From: Prauserella shujinwangii
GTDB taxonomy: Bacteria > Actinomycetota > Actinomycetes > Mycobacteriales > Pseudonocardiaceae
NCBI RefSeq assembly: GCF_003001955.1
Contig: NZ_PVNH01000004.1
Span: 186,001-250,000 of the forward strand
Direction: 5' to 3'
DNA: 64,000 nucleotides
Shown: one piece after another, positions 47,643 through 57,072 of the stretch
How positions within the stretch are numbered: the stretch's first letter is position 1
Layout: every line of letters starts with the position of its first letter
Program-made: the position numbers and the translations under genes
Notes under the pieces: model-generated
Seen by the model: the letters and a program-made list of their open reading frames with translations, nothing else
What the model was told of the DNA's origin: nothing
Database searches by the model: none

Positions 47643-48407
47643 TCAACCGCCGGGCGGCACCCCCTCCCACGGCTTGAGCCGGATCCGGACGTCCACGCGG
47701 ACCAGCCGCATGGGGTCGAGGTACTCCTCGCCGCGCCGCACGCCCCAGTGCAGGCACGCCGCGACGGGACAGCCGGCGTGTCCCGCGGTGAGCGTGCCGA
47801 CGACCTGGCCCGCGTACACCTGCTCGCCCCGTGTGACCGCGGGCTCGACCGGCTCGTACGTGGTGCGCAGGCCACCGTCGTGGTCGACCGACACCACGCC
47901 CCGGCCAGCCACCCGGCCCGCGAACACCACGAACCCCTGCCCGGCGGCCAGCACCTCACGGCCCGGCCCGGCCGCCAGGTCGACGCCGCGATGGCCCGGC
48001 CCGTACGGGTGCGCCGGTGCCTGGAAGGGCCTCGTCACGCGCGGCACCGGGGACAGCGGCCAGCCGAACCTCGGCTCGCTCGGCTCACCCGCCCCGGCCC
48101 GGGGCTGTGCGGGCGAGGCCGCGGCGCCGGTCACCCACGCGGCGCCCGCCAGTACCGCCAGCACCGTCAGGACCGCCAGGACCAGCGCGACCGCCCTGGG
48201 CGCGGCACGTCGCCCGCGCCGTTCCCGGGGCCCGGGCATCGCGGCCTGCCGGGACGAGGCACCGTGGCCGGGCGCCGGGCCGAGCCGCGCGGCCGCGCCC
48301 CGCCACGGCGGGGGAGATCCGGCCCGCCGGGCCGGCGCGCGCGGGCGGTGGACCGGGGCACCGGTGTGCCGGACCGGCGACGGCCGGGTGCTCCTGGATG
48401 TGGTCAT
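47643..48407 (-). CDS. M23 family (LytM-type) peptidase-like protein
   Basis: A 254-residue exported protein with a Pro/Arg-rich start, a membrane segment (ALVLAVLTVLAVLAGAAWV) and a C-terminal LytM domain: GHRGVDLAAGPG supplies His and Asp ligands. The usual HxH is CLHWGVRRG, so the first His is Cys. The ATG at 48407 is used; an ATG at 48239 giving a cleaner signal peptide is equally possible. It converges with whiG and is divergent from rpsB. Confidence 0.82.
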   Translation of the reverse strand: MTTSRSTRPSPVRHTGAPVHRPRAPARRAGSPPPWRGAAARLGPAPGHGASSRQAAMPGPRERRGRRAAPRAVALVLAVLTVLAVLAGAAWVTGAAASPAQPRAGAGEPSEPRFGWPLSPVPRVTRPFQAPAHPYGPGHRGVDLAAGPGREVLAAGQGFVVFAGRVAGRGVVSVDHDGGLRTTYEPVEPAVTRGEQVYAGQVVGTLTAGHAGCPVAACLHWGVRRGEEYLDPMRLVRVDVRIRLKPWEGVPPGG

Positions 48408-48458
48408 GAACCCAGCGTGCCGGGACGGCAACGGGGGAGTGGAGGGGAGCGGCGAATC

Positions 48459-48486
48459 TGTGGACAACCGGGGTGGTTGTGGACAA
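48459..48486. promoter_or_regulatory. two perfect DnaA-box-like 9-mers
   Basis: TGTGGACAA at 48459-48467 and at 48478-48486 are perfect complements of the DnaA box TTGTCCACA, in direct orientation with 19-base spacing. They lie in the 379-base divergent gap 48408-48786 between the M23 gene and rpsB. Confidence 0.45.
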
Positions 48487-48534
48487 CTCCGGGCTCAGCC
48501 GGGCTCCGGTTCGAGCGGCTGACGGGTGTCGGCG

Positions 48535-48568
48535 TACACTACGGGGCGCGGCCTGTGTAGCCACAGGC
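48535..48568 (+). promoter_or_regulatory. candidate rpsB promoter -10 and leader hairpin
   Basis: TACACT at 48535-48540 is a plausible -10 element. It is followed by a 7-bp hairpin, GCCTGTG-TAGC-CACAGGC (48551-48568), near the expected 5' end of a leader of more than 200 bases. Long structured leaders often control rpsB; whether this one does is not shown. Confidence 0.4.
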
Positions 48569-48786
48569 TGACTTCGCGTGTACGTGCGCGGCTCCGCTCT
48601 CCCCGGGCCTGCCCAGGTGACCGGCGCCGACGGCGTCCGGCGGTCTCCGCGGTCGAACGTGGCCAACGAGTCCGGTCGCCGGCACTGCACCAGGGCGGCT
48701 GACCACCCGGTCCGCCGCGACAACCGGCCCCGCATGTCGAGCCCCGCGCCCGGCATGCACGAGACAGAAGAGGTGCGAATCCGGCC

Positions 48787-49626
48787 ATGGCCGTCGTCAC
48801 CATGAAGCAGCTGCTCGATTCCGGCGTGCACTTCGGGCACCAGACCCGGCGCTGGAATCCGAAGATGAAGCGCTACATCCTCACCGAGCGCAACGGCATC
48901 TACATCATCGACCTGCAGCAGACGCTGAGCTACATCGACCGCGCCTTCGAGTTCATCAAGGAGACGGTCGCCCACGGCGGCACGATCCTGTTCGTCGGCA
49001 CGAAGAAGCAGGCCCAGGAGGCCATCGCCAACGAGGCGCAGCGCGTGGGCATGCCGTACGTGAACCAGCGCTGGCTGGGCGGCATGCTGACCAACTTCCA
49101 GACCGTCCACAAGCGCCTGCAGCGGCTCAAGGAGCTGGAGGCGCAGGAGCAGACCGGCGGCTTCCAGGGCCTCACCAAGCGCGAGATCCTCACGCTGACC
49201 CGCGAGAAGGACAAGCTGGAGAAGACCCTCGGCGGTATCCGCGACATGTCCAAGGTGCCCAGCGCCGTCTGGATCGTGGACACCAAGAAGGAGCACATCG
49301 CGGTCGGCGAGGCGCGCAAGCTCAACATCCCCGTGGTCGCCGTGCTGGACACGAACTGCGACCCGGACGAGGTCGACTACCCGATCCCGGGCAACGACGA
49401 CGCGATCCGCTCCGCCGCGCTGCTGACCAAGGTCGTCGCCGAGGCCGCGGCCGCGGGCCTGATGGCGCGCTCGGGCCGCAACGGTGCCGCCGCCGAGGGC
49501 CAGGACAAGCCCGAGGCCGGGGTCGCTTCCGACGAGCCGCTGGCCGAGTGGGAGAAGGAGCTGCTGGCCGGTTCGGACGCCGGTGCCTCCGAGCAGCCCG
49601 CCGAGCAGCAGACCACCGCTTCCTGA
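48787..49626 (+). CDS. rpsB: 30S ribosomal protein S2
   Basis: A 279-residue S2. [52 protein letters not shown] and [22 protein letters not shown] are conserved. The C-terminus has an acidic Ala/Glu-rich tail. It leads rpsB-tsf-pyrH-frr-cdsA. Confidence 0.97.
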   Translation: MAVVTMKQLLDSGVHFGHQTRRWNPKMKRYILTERNGIYIIDLQQTLSYIDRAFEFIKETVAHGGTILFVGTKKQAQEAIANEAQRVGMPYVNQRWLGGMLTNFQTVHKRLQRLKELEAQEQTGGFQGLTKREILTLTREKDKLEKTLGGIRDMSKVPSAVWIVDTKKEHIAVGEARKLNIPVVAVLDTNCDPDEVDYPIPGNDDAIRSAALLTKVVAEAAAAGLMARSGRNGAAAEGQDKPEAGVASDEPLAEWEKELLAGSDAGASEQPAEQQTTAS

Positions 49627-49634
49627 TCTCTCCA

Positions 49635-49663
49635 CCGTGGCAGGCGGGCACCGCCTGCCACGG
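49635..49663 (+). terminator. 13-bp hairpin between rpsB and tsf
   Basis: CCGTGGCAGGC (49635-49645) pairs with GCCTGCCACGG (49653-49663), and two further G-C pairs close a three-base loop. It may be a partial terminator or an RNA processing site that adjusts tsf relative to rpsB. Confidence 0.7.
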
Positions 49664-49722
49664 CGGGGTACCTCTCCACAGACCGACCCTGCGCGTACCG
49701 AAGAAGGAACGGACAACGCACG

Positions 49723-50538
49723 ATGGCGAACTACACCGCGGCAGACGTGAAGCGCCTCCGCGATCTCACCGGCGCCGGCATGATGAACTGCAAGAAGGCG
49801 CTCGAGGAGAGCGACGGCGACTTCGACAAGGCCGTTGAATACCTGCGCATCAAGGGGGCCAAGGACGTCGGCAAGCGCGCCGAGCGCGCCACGGCCGAGG
49901 GGCTCGTCGCCGGGGACGGCGGCGTCCTCATCGAGCTGAACTCGGAGACGGACTTCGTCGCGAAGAACGACGAGTTCCAGCAGCTCGCCGACACGATCGT
50001 CGAGGCGGCCAAGGAGCTGCGCACCAGCGACGTGGAGCAGCTGAAGCTGGCCGAGGCAGGCGGCAAGACCGTCAACGAGCTCATCCAGGAGCTCTCCGCG
50101 AAGATCGGCGAGAAGCTCGAGCTGCGCCGCGTCGCCGCGTTCGACGGCCAGGTCACCACCTACCTGCACCGCCGGGGCGCCGGGCTGCCGCCCGCCGTCG
50201 GCGTGCTCGTCGAGTACACGGGCGACGACGAGGAAGCCGCCCGCGGTGCCGCGCTGCAGGTCGCGGCGCTCAAGCCGAAGTACCTGACGCGGGACGAGGT
50301 CCCGGCCGACGCCGTCGAGAACGAGCGCCGCATCGCCGAGCAGACCGCCCGCGAGGAGGGCAAGCCCGAGCAGGCCCTGCCGAAGATCATCGAGGGCAAG
50401 GTCAACGCGTTCTACAAGGACGTCGTGCTGCTCGACCAGCCGTCCGTCACCGACAACAAGAAGAACGTCAAGGCCCTGCTGGACGAGGCCGGCGTGACCG
50501 TCACCCGGTTCGTCCGGTTCGAGGTCGGCCAGCCGTAG
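49723..50538 (+). CDS. tsf: elongation factor Ts
   Basis: A 271-residue EF-Ts. The UBA-like N-terminus ([34 protein letters not shown]) and [16 protein letters not shown] are diagnostic. It exchanges nucleotide on EF-Tu. GAAGGAAC lies before the ATG. Confidence 0.97.
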   Translation: MANYTAADVKRLRDLTGAGMMNCKKALEESDGDFDKAVEYLRIKGAKDVGKRAERATAEGLVAGDGGVLIELNSETDFVAKNDEFQQLADTIVEAAKELRTSDVEQLKLAEAGGKTVNELIQELSAKIGEKLELRRVAAFDGQVTTYLHRRGAGLPPAVGVLVEYTGDDEEAARGAALQVAALKPKYLTRDEVPADAVENERRIAEQTAREEGKPEQALPKIIEGKVNAFYKDVVLLDQPSVTDNKKNVKALLDEAGVTVTRFVRFEVGQP

Positions 50539-50549
50539 TTCCGGTGAGC

Positions 50550-50594
50550 ACTGTGCCCCGTCTCCCGCCAGCTTCTCCGGGGGCGGGGCACAGT
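50550..50594 (+). terminator. hairpin between tsf and pyrH
   Basis: ACTGTGCCCCG (50550-50560) pairs perfectly with CGGGGCACAGT (50584-50594); inner C and G runs can extend the stem. It follows tsf by 11 bases and ends 41 bases before pyrH. Confidence 0.75.
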
Positions 50595-50635
50595 TGTGGA
50601 ACACCCACAGCAGCACTCGAGTGCGCGGAGGCGAC

Positions 50636-51382
50636 ATGGAAGCAGATCGGGCCGGGCAGGGATACCGGAGAGTGCTGCTCAAGCTGGGCGGCGAGATGTT
50701 CGGCGGCGGCGCCGTCGGTCTCGACCCCGACGTGGTCCATTCGGTGGCCACCCAGATCGCGGCCGTGGTGCGCACCGGCGTCCAGATGGCCGTGGTGATC
50801 GGTGGCGGCAACTACTTCCGCGGCGCCGAGCTCTCGCAGCGCGGCATGGACCGCGACCGCGCCGACTACATGGCGATGCTCGGCACCGTGATGAACTGCC
50901 TGGCCCTGCAGGACTTCCTCGAGAAGGAGGGCCTGCCGACGCGCGTGCAGAGCGCCATCACGATGGGTCAGGTCGCCGAGCCGTACATCCCGCGCCGCGC
51001 GGAGCGCCACCTGGAGAAGGGGCGCGTCGTCATCTTCGCCGCGGGCGTCGGGATGCCGTACTTCTCCACGGACACCGCCGCCGCGCAGCGTGCGCTGGAG
51101 ATCGGCTGCGACGTGGTGCTGATGGCCAAGGCGGTGGACGGTGTCTACACGGCCGACCCGAAGAGCGACCCGGGTGCGAAGATGTTCGACGAGATCACCC
51201 ACCGCGAGGTCCTCGAGCAGGGGTTGAAGGTCGCCGACGCCACCGCGTTCAGCCTGTGCATGGACAACAACATGCCGATCCTCGTGTTCAACCTGCTCAC
51301 CGAGGGGAACATCGCTCGTGCGGTGAGTGGTGAGAGGATCGGCACACTGGTCAGTACCCCCACCGGTGGCCGGCCCGCCTGA
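50636..51382 (+). CDS. pyrH: UMP kinase
   Basis: A 248-residue bacterial UMP kinase of the amino-acid kinase family: [56 protein letters not shown] and DGVYTADPK. It phosphorylates UMP to UDP. The ATG at 50636 is used. The order rpsB-tsf-pyrH-frr is universal. Confidence 0.96.
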   Translation: MEADRAGQGYRRVLLKLGGEMFGGGAVGLDPDVVHSVATQIAAVVRTGVQMAVVIGGGNYFRGAELSQRGMDRDRADYMAMLGTVMNCLALQDFLEKEGLPTRVQSAITMGQVAEPYIPRRAERHLEKGRVVIFAAGVGMPYFSTDTAAAQRALEIGCDVVLMAKAVDGVYTADPKSDPGAKMFDEITHREVLEQGLKVADATAFSLCMDNNMPILVFNLLTEGNIARAVSGERIGTLVSTPTGGRPA

Positions 51383-51431
51383 GCGTGCTGGGATCGCTGG
51401 GGACCCGCGCAAACACACACCTGGAGTAGCC

Positions 51432-51989
51432 GTGATCGACGAGACCCTCCTCGACGCCGAGGAGAAGATGGAAAAGGCGGTGTCCGTCGCCAAAGAGGAC
51501 CTGTCGTCGGTGCGCACCGGGCGGGCGACGCCAGCGATGTTCTCCCGCATCGTCGTCGAGTACTACGGCGCGCCCACCCCGCTGAACCAGCTGGCCAGCA
51601 TCAACATCCCGGAAGCGCGGATGGCGGTGGTCAAGCCGTACGACGCCTCGCAGCTGAACAGCATCGAGAAGGCCATCCGCGACTCCGACCTCGGGGTCAA
51701 CCCGAGCAACGACGGCGCCGTCATCCGCGTCGTCATCCCGCAGCTCACCGAGGAGCGCCGCCGGGAGATGGTCAAGGTCGCCAAGAGCAAGGGTGAGGAC
51801 GCCAAGATCTCCATTCGCAGCGTGCGGCGGAAGGCGAAGGAGGAGCTCGACCGGATCGCCAAGGACGGCGAGGCCGGCGAGGACGAGGTCGCGCGCGCCG
51901 AGAAGGAGCTGCAGAACCTCACCGACACCTACGTCCACCAGGTCGAGGACCTCGTGAAGCACAAGGAAGCCGAGCTGCTCGAGGTCTGA
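51432..51989 (+). CDS. frr: ribosome recycling factor
   Basis: A 185-residue [34 protein letters not shown] and the C-terminal RRKAKEEL...DDLVKHKE-type helices fit the three-helix bundle plus beta domain. It splits post-termination ribosomes with EF-G. One-base overlap with cdsA. Confidence 0.96.
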   Translation: MIDETLLDAEEKMEKAVSVAKEDLSSVRTGRATPAMFSRIVVEYYGAPTPLNQLASINIPEARMAVVKPYDASQLNSIEKAIRDSDLGVNPSNDGAVIRVVIPQLTEERRREMVKVAKSKGEDAKISIRSVRRKAKEELDRIAKDGEAGEDEVARAEKELQNLTDTYVHQVEDLVKHKEAELLEV

Positions 51990-52879
51990 TGACGAAGGTG
52001 AGCGAGCACCGGGACGAACGCGAGGGCACGGCCGAGCCCGAGGATCCGGCTCCACCGGAGCGCAAGCCCTCCCGGGCGGGCCGTGACCTGCCCGCGGCCA
52101 TCGCCGTCGGCGTCGTGCTGGGCGGGGCGATCCTCGCCTCGCTGTTCACGGTGCGGTACCTGTTCATCGCGATCGTCGCGGCGGCGATCGCGGTGGGCAC
52201 CATCGAGTTCGCCGCCGCACTGCGCCGGGGGGCCGGCATCCGCCTCGCGGTCGTTCCGGTCCTGGTCGGCGGCCAGGCGATGATCTGGCTGGCCTGGCCG
52301 TTCGGCAGGGAGGGTGCCGTCACGGCGTTCGTGCTGACGGTGCTGGCCTGCCTGCTCTGGCGGCTGCCCGGCGGCGCCGCGGGCTACCTGCGGGATGTCG
52401 GCGCCTCCGTGTTCGCGGCCGCCTACCTGCCGTTGTTCGCCTCGTTCGCCGCGATGCTCGTGCCGCCGGAGGACGGCGTGGGCCGAGTCCTGTCGTTCAT
52501 GATCGTCGTGGTGGCCTCCGACACCGGCGGCTACATCGCCGGGGTGCTCGGCGGCAGGCACAAGATGGCCCCGTCGATCAGCCCGAAGAAGACGTGGGAG
52601 GGCTTCGGCGGCTCGCTCGCCGCGGGGATCGGTGCCGGTGCGCTCTCGCTGTCCCTGCTGCTCGAAGGGCAGGCGTGGCAGGGGGTGCTGTTCGGCGCGG
52701 CGATCGTGCTCACCGCGACCCTCGGCGACCTGATGGAGTCGCTGATCAAGCGCGACCTCGGCATCAAGGACATGGGCCACCTGCTGCCCGGTCACGGCGG
52801 CATCATGGACCGCCTCGACTCGCTGCTGCCCTCGGCGGTCGTGTCGTGGCTGCTGCTGAGCGCGTTCCTCCCCGCCTGA
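51989..52879 (+). CDS. cdsA: phosphatidate cytidylyltransferase
   Basis: A 296-residue membrane enzyme making CDP-diacylglycerol. A charged N-terminus precedes about eight membrane segments. The signature SPKKTWEGFGGS and the C-terminal block GDLMESLIKRDLGIKDMG and LLPGHGGIMDRLDS are intact. Confidence 0.95.
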   Translation: MTKVSEHRDEREGTAEPEDPAPPERKPSRAGRDLPAAIAVGVVLGGAILASLFTVRYLFIAIVAAAIAVGTIEFAAALRRGAGIRLAVVPVLVGGQAMIWLAWPFGREGAVTAFVLTVLACLLWRLPGGAAGYLRDVGASVFAAAYLPLFASFAAMLVPPEDGVGRVLSFMIVVVASDTGGYIAGVLGGRHKMAPSISPKKTWEGFGGSLAAGIGAGALSLSLLLEGQAWQGVLFGAAIVLTATLGDLMESLIKRDLGIKDMGHLLPGHGGIMDRLDSLLPSAVVSWLLLSAFLPA

Positions 52880-52896
52880 GCCCGCCCGAGCCGCGC

Positions 52897-53742
52897 TCAG
52901 TCGCCGTAGGGGTCGTCGACCTCGGCGCGGCCCGCCCCGTTGTCGACCGCGGACTCGTGGTCGATGATCGACAGCACCGAGCCGTTGGGGTCGGCGATCA
53001 CCGCCGTCCGCCCGAACGGGGTGTCGAACGGCGGGGTGAGCACGCTGCCCCCGAGCATGATCGCCTGCCCGGCGACGGCGTCGGTGCCCCGTGCCGGGTC
53101 GACGCAGAAGTAGACCATCCAGTGCGGCCGGGTGGATTCCCGGTACTCGTCGCCCATCTGGTAGCGGTAGATGACGGGGCCGTGGTCCAGTCGCCATTCC
53201 GCGTAGTCGATGCCGCCCGAGCCGATCTGCTCGCTCGTGAAGCTGAACATGCGGCAGTAGAAGTTGTCGGTCTTCTCGCCGTCGTAGGTGTTGAGGTCGG
53301 CTCCGCTGAACGCGCCGGGAACACCGGTGACGAAGCTCCACGAGTCGGACGGCTGCCAGAACACGACGGGCGCGCCGCCCGCGTCGAGGGCGTGCACGAT
53401 GCTGCCCCGGTCGGGAATGTCCACCGGGCCCAGCGTCACCAGCCCGCCGAGGTGCTCGACCCAGTCGGCGACGCTGGCCGAGTTGGTCACGGCGAGGTGC
53501 ACGATCCAGCCGGTCGGCTGGTCGCTGGCCGCCTGGTAGAGCCCGGCGACCTCGTACTCGCCGAGGGTCGCGATGTTGTACCGCCGGGTCAGCGTCGCCG
53601 GGTCGCGCCGGAGCCGGAACTCCCAGCCGAAGAGCTCCGCGTAGAACCGCTGCGCGGCCGTTTCGTCGGAGGCGGCCAGCTCCACCCAGCACGGCATCCC
53701 GGCGGGGACGACGGACTGCTGGGTGGGCGAACCGACCGACAT
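52897..53742 (-). CDS. VOC family (glyoxalase-like) protein, two domains
   Basis: A 281-residue protein with two tandem VOC halves; the first begins MPCWVELAASDETAAQRFYAELFGWEF and the second is seen around AFSGADLNTYDGEKTDNFYC. The FYxxLFGW motif is typical of actinobacterial two-domain VOC proteins of unknown substrate. ATG 53742 has GGGAG seven bases upstream. Confidence 0.83.
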   Translation of the reverse strand: MSVGSPTQQSVVPAGMPCWVELAASDETAAQRFYAELFGWEFRLRRDPATLTRRYNIATLGEYEVAGLYQAASDQPTGWIVHLAVTNSASVADWVEHLGGLVTLGPVDIPDRGSIVHALDAGGAPVVFWQPSDSWSFVTGVPGAFSGADLNTYDGEKTDNFYCRMFSFTSEQIGSGGIDYAEWRLDHGPVIYRYQMGDEYRESTRPHWMVYFCVDPARGTDAVAGQAIMLGGSVLTPPFDTPFGRTAVIADPNGSVLSIIDHESAVDNGAGRAEVDDPYGD

Positions 53743-53830
53743 GGGCAACTCCCGCGAAACGCACCGTGATCACGCTTTGTACCGTGCCGGTGATCTTACG
53801 TCGCCAGGTGCGGTCGATACCCTGGTCTTC

Positions 53831-54610
53831 GTGAAAAGATCCGTACGCAGGGTAGACGTGGTACCCAGTCCGAACATCTGGTACTACCCGGAAGCGTACG
53901 AGCTGGAGAACCGGGTGCAGGACGCCGACGGCACCCTCTGGAGCGTCCTGGCCGAGCAGGCGCCCTGGTCCGGGCGCGACGTGGTGGACATCGGCTGCGG
54001 TGACGGCTTCCACCTGACGCGGTTCGCGGCGGCGGCCCGGTCGGTGGTCGGGGTCGAGCCGTACCAGCCGCTCGTGCGGCGCGCGGAGCGCCGGGTGGCG
54101 GGCCTCGGCACCGTGTCGGTGCTGCGCGGGGCGGCGCAGCGGCTCCCGCTGCCCGACGGGAGTGCCGATGTGGCGCACGCGCGGACGGCCTACTTCTTCG
54201 GTCCCGGCTGTGACCCAGGCCTGCGCGAGGCCGACCGGGTGCTGCGGCCGGGCGGCACGCTGGTGATCGTCGATCTGGACACCCGCCACGCGCCCTACGG
54301 CGACTGGATGCTCGCCGACCTCCCGCACTACGACGCCGACGCGGTGGACGCGTTCTTCGCCGCGGCCGGGTTCGCCTGCCACCGCGTGGAGGCCCGCTGG
54401 GCCTTCCCCGATCGCGCGAGCATGGAAGCCGTGCTGCGCATCGAGTTCAGTGCCAGGGTGGCCGAGCGCGCGATCGCGGAGACGTCACGCCGCAACGCGG
54501 GCGCGCCCGGCCCCGGCCTGGACCTGCCGGTCGGCTACCGGGTGCTGGTCCGGCGCAAACCGGGCGGGCTCGTTCACTCGCCCGCGGGGGACTCGCCGAG
54601 GATCCCGTAG
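53831..54610 (+). CDS. class I SAM-dependent methyltransferase
   Basis: A 259-residue methyltransferase: VVDIGCGDGFHLTRFA (motif I, about 53), GVEPYQPLVRRAERR, RLPLPDGSADVAHARTAYF and VLRPGGTLVIVDLD. The substrate is unknown. GTG 53831 follows TACCCT by about seven bases and may be leaderless. Its last 37 bases overlap the convergent PadR gene. Confidence 0.82.
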   Translation: MKRSVRRVDVVPSPNIWYYPEAYELENRVQDADGTLWSVLAEQAPWSGRDVVDIGCGDGFHLTRFAAAARSVVGVEPYQPLVRRAERRVAGLGTVSVLRGAAQRLPLPDGSADVAHARTAYFFGPGCDPGLREADRVLRPGGTLVIVDLDTRHAPYGDWMLADLPHYDADAVDAFFAAAGFACHRVEARWAFPDRASMEAVLRIEFSARVAERAIAETSRRNAGAPGPGLDLPVGYRVLVRRKPGGLVHSPAGDSPRIP

Positions 54611-55203
54611 AGCGCGCGCCGCGCGTCGTTGATCACCTCGATCGCCTTCGCCTGCTGCGCGCTGGTGCCGACCGCCCAGACCTGCCGCATGGCGCCCATG
54701 AGCGCGCCGGCGGCGTCGCGCAGCTCCACCTCGTGCGGGTCCGCCTCCTTGGCGAAGTGCTCCCAGGGCGGCGGCCCGTCCTGCTTGCCCGCGGCCGCCC
54801 TGCCCTCGTCGGTGAGCTCGTACAGCCGCTTGCCGCCGTCCTCGCTGCTGCGGACCAGGCCCTCGTCGGCCAGCAGCTGCAGGGTGGGGTAGACGGAACC
54901 GGGGCTCGGCTGCCAGAACCCGCCGCTGCGCTCCCCGATCTCCCCGATGATCTCGTAGCCGTGCCTCGGCTGCTCGGCCAGCAGGGTGAGGACCGCGGAC
55001 CGGACGTCGCCGCGCCTGCCGCGCCTGCCGTGCCCGTGGCCGCCGCGACGGCGGCCACGGGGTCCCGGTCCACCGGGAAACGGCCCCGGCCCGCCGGGGC
55101 CGCCAGGACCGAAGCCGCCGAATCCCCCGAAACCGCCGTGCCGGTGCGCGCCGGGCGGGCGGAAGCCACGTGGTCCGAATCGTTCGTCGAAACGTGGTCG
55201 CAT
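54574..55203 (-). CDS. PadR-family transcriptional regulator
   Basis: A 209-residue regulator. Residues 1-65 are a Gly/Pro/Arg/His-rich low-complexity stretch. The winged helix follows (DVRSAVLTLLAEQPRHGYEII, SPGSVYPTLQLLADEGLVRS, KRLYELTDEGRAAA), and a coiled C-terminus suits dimerisation. ATG 55203 is chosen because GGGAGG is well placed; an ATG two codons earlier abuts it. Confidence 0.9.
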   Translation of the reverse strand: MRPRFDERFGPRGFRPPGAHRHGGFGGFGGFGPGGPGGPGPFPGGPGPRGRRRGGHGHGRRGRRGDVRSAVLTLLAEQPRHGYEIIGEIGERSGGFWQPSPGSVYPTLQLLADEGLVRSSEDGGKRLYELTDEGRAAAGKQDGPPPWEHFAKEADPHEVELRDAAGALMGAMRQVWAVGTSAQQAKAIEVINDARRALYGILGESPAGE

Positions 55204-55224
55204 GACCATCCTCCCTGTTCGTTG

Positions 55225-55250
55225 TATCTCGACATGTTCACGATATATCG
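55225..55250 (-). promoter_or_regulatory. AT-rich palindromic region before padR
   Basis: TATCTCGACATGTTCACGA and then the perfect palindrome CGATATATCG (55241-55250) form an AT-rich island 22-47 bases before the PadR start. PadR proteins often bind such promoter-overlapping palindromes to repress themselves. Confidence 0.45.
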
Positions 55251-55298
55251 GAAACAGTCGTCATGCAACCATCGAGGTCATGGGACACTGGAGGAGTT

Positions 55299-56420
55299 AT
55301 GACTGCCCTCCCCCTCGTCTTCGACGCACCCCGCCGGGGCATGCCGCCCCGGCACCTCGCCGACCTCACGGCGGCCGAACGGGCGGAGGCCGTCGTCGCA
55401 CTCGGCGAGAAGCCGTTCCGCGCCAAGCAGCTGTCGCACCACTACTTCGCCCGGCTCACCGCCGATCCCGAGCGGATGACGGACATCCCGGCCGCCTCGC
55501 GGGCCCGGCTCGCCCAGGAGCTGATGCCCCCGCTGCTCACGGAGGTCAGGGCGCTCGACTGCGACGGGGGATCCACGCGCAAGACGCTCTGGCGCGCGCA
55601 CGACGGGACCCTCCTGGAAAGCGTGCTCATGCGCTATCCGGACCGGGCGACGCTGTGTATCTCCAGCCAGGCGGGCTGTGGCATGGCGTGCCCGTTCTGC
55701 GCCACCGGCCAGGGTGGTCTCGAACGGAACCTGTCCACCGCCGAGATCGTCGACCAGGTGCGCTCCGCGGCGGCGGTGATGCGGGACGGCCTGATGCCGG
55801 GTCCCGACGGCACGCCCACTCCCGGCCGCCTGTCCAACATCGTGTTCATGGGCATGGGGGAGCCGCTGGCGAACTACCGGCGCGTGGTCGCCGCCGTGCG
55901 GCGGATCACCGAGCCGGCGCCGGAGGGACTGGGCATCGCGCAGCGCTCGGTGACGGTGTCGACGGTGGGGCTGGCCCCGGCGATCCGCAGGCTGGCTGAC
56001 GAGCGGATGCAGGTGCGGCTCGCGGTGTCGCTGCACACTCCCGACGACGAGCTGCGGGACACGCTCGTGCCCGTGAACAATCGCTGGCCGGTCGCGGAGG
56101 TGCTGGCGGCGGCGCGCTACTACGCCGACGTCAGCGGCAGGCGGGTGTCGATCGAGTACGCGCTGATCCGGGACATGAACGACCAGCCGTGGCGGGCCGA
56201 CCTGCTGGCCCGGCTGCTGCGTGAGCACCTCGGGCACCTGGTGCACGTCAACGTGATCCCGCTGAACCCGACGCCGGGCAGCAAGTGGGACGCCTCGCCG
56301 AAGCCGGTGGAGCGCGAGTTCGTGCGGCGCGTCAACGCCGGGGGAGTGGCCTGCACCGTGCGGGACACGCGGGGCCAGGAGATCGCGGCCGCCTGTGGCC
56401 AGCTCGCCGCCGAGGCCTGA
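55299..56420 (+). CDS. rlmN: 23S rRNA (adenine-C2)-methyltransferase RlmN
   Basis: A 373-residue radical-SAM methyltransferase for A2503 of 23S rRNA (and tRNA). The cluster motif [14 protein letters not shown] (about 129-142), [46 protein letters not shown] and the catalytic Cys in [12 protein letters not shown] are intact. GGAGGAG precedes ATG 55299. A second, broken copy of its 3' 40 per cent lies at 57073-57473. Confidence 0.95.
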   Translation: MTALPLVFDAPRRGMPPRHLADLTAAERAEAVVALGEKPFRAKQLSHHYFARLTADPERMTDIPAASRARLAQELMPPLLTEVRALDCDGGSTRKTLWRAHDGTLLESVLMRYPDRATLCISSQAGCGMACPFCATGQGGLERNLSTAEIVDQVRSAAAVMRDGLMPGPDGTPTPGRLSNIVFMGMGEPLANYRRVVAAVRRITEPAPEGLGIAQRSVTVSTVGLAPAIRRLADERMQVRLAVSLHTPDDELRDTLVPVNNRWPVAEVLAAARYYADVSGRRVSIEYALIRDMNDQPWRADLLARLLREHLGHLVHVNVIPLNPTPGSKWDASPKPVEREFVRRVNAGGVACTVRDTRGQEIAAACGQLAAEA

Positions 56421-56432
56421 TCGACAGAGTGG

Positions 56433-56450
56433 GTAATACCGGGTTATACT
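56433..56450 (+). promoter_or_regulatory. mazEF-type promoter with overlapping imperfect palindrome
   Basis: GTAATACC (56433-56440) faces GGGTTATAC (56441-56449), an imperfect inverted repeat that overlaps the -10 TATACT (56445-56450). The antitoxin start is only seven bases downstream. This layout is typical of toxin-antitoxin autorepression. Confidence 0.55.
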
Positions 56451-56457
56451 CATCGTC

Positions 56458-56703
56458 GTGAAGACGGCGATTTCGATTCCTGATGAGACGTTCGCGCAGG
56501 TGGAACGGGGTGCGCAGGGTCTTGGGATTACGCGCTCGGAGTTCTATGCGCGCGCTGCCCGGTTCTACCTGGAACATCTGGAACGGGAGTCGTTGACCAA
56601 TGAGATCAACTCCGCTCTCGAGTTGATCGACGGGGACGACTCCTCCTCGGCTGCGGTCATCGCCGGTCGGCGTCGGCTGGAGCTGGCTGACGACGAGTGG
56701 TGA
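56458..56703 (+). CDS. MazE-like ribbon-helix-helix antitoxin
   Basis: An 81-residue protein: VKTAISIPDETFAQVERGAQ is a ribbon-helix-helix strand and helix, GITRSEFYARAARFYLEHLE the second helix, and the acidic C-terminus (LIDGDDSS...LADDEW) would cap the toxin. Stop overlaps the toxin start. GC content is visibly lower than in neighbours, and the pair lies in a gene-end duplication, which suggests transfer. Confidence 0.85.
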   Translation: MKTAISIPDETFAQVERGAQGLGITRSEFYARAARFYLEHLERESLTNEINSALELIDGDDSSSAAVIAGRRRLELADDEW

Positions 56704-57041
56704 TCGAACGAGGCGGCATCCACTGGGCTGACCTCGGCGAGCCCGAGGGCTCACGGCCTGCCAAGCGTCGCCCTGTACTTGTCATCCAGTCGGACCCCTA
56801 CAACACCAGCAGGCTCGCGACCGTCCTCGTGGCGGTGCTCACCTCCAACACGACGTTGGCCGCCGCGCCGGGGAATGTGTTCCTGCCGTCATCAGCCACA
56901 GGTCTTCCTCGCGACTCGGTCGTCAATGTCACGGCGCTGGTGACGTTGAACAAGACCGATCTCGTTCAGCATGTTGGCGATGTGCCTCTCCTGCTGATGC
57001 GCGACGTGGACACGGGACTCAGGCAGGTTCTGGGACTTTGA
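56697..57041 (+). CDS. MazF/PemK-family mRNA interferase toxin
   Basis: A 114-residue MazF-fold protein: [29 protein letters not shown] starts the family (key part [12 protein letters not shown]), then [33 protein letters not shown]. MazF toxins cut RNA at short sequences. Start is GTG 56697 or 56700. It is followed at once by the rlmN fragment. Confidence 0.87.
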   Translation: MVIERGGIHWADLGEPEGSRPAKRRPVLVIQSDPYNTSRLATVLVAVLTSNTTLAAAPGNVFLPSSATGLPRDSVVNVTALVTLNKTDLVQHVGDVPLLLMRDVDTGLRQVLGL

Positions 57042-57072
57042 CGCCCGCCGAGTTCGTCAGACGGTAGGGAGC

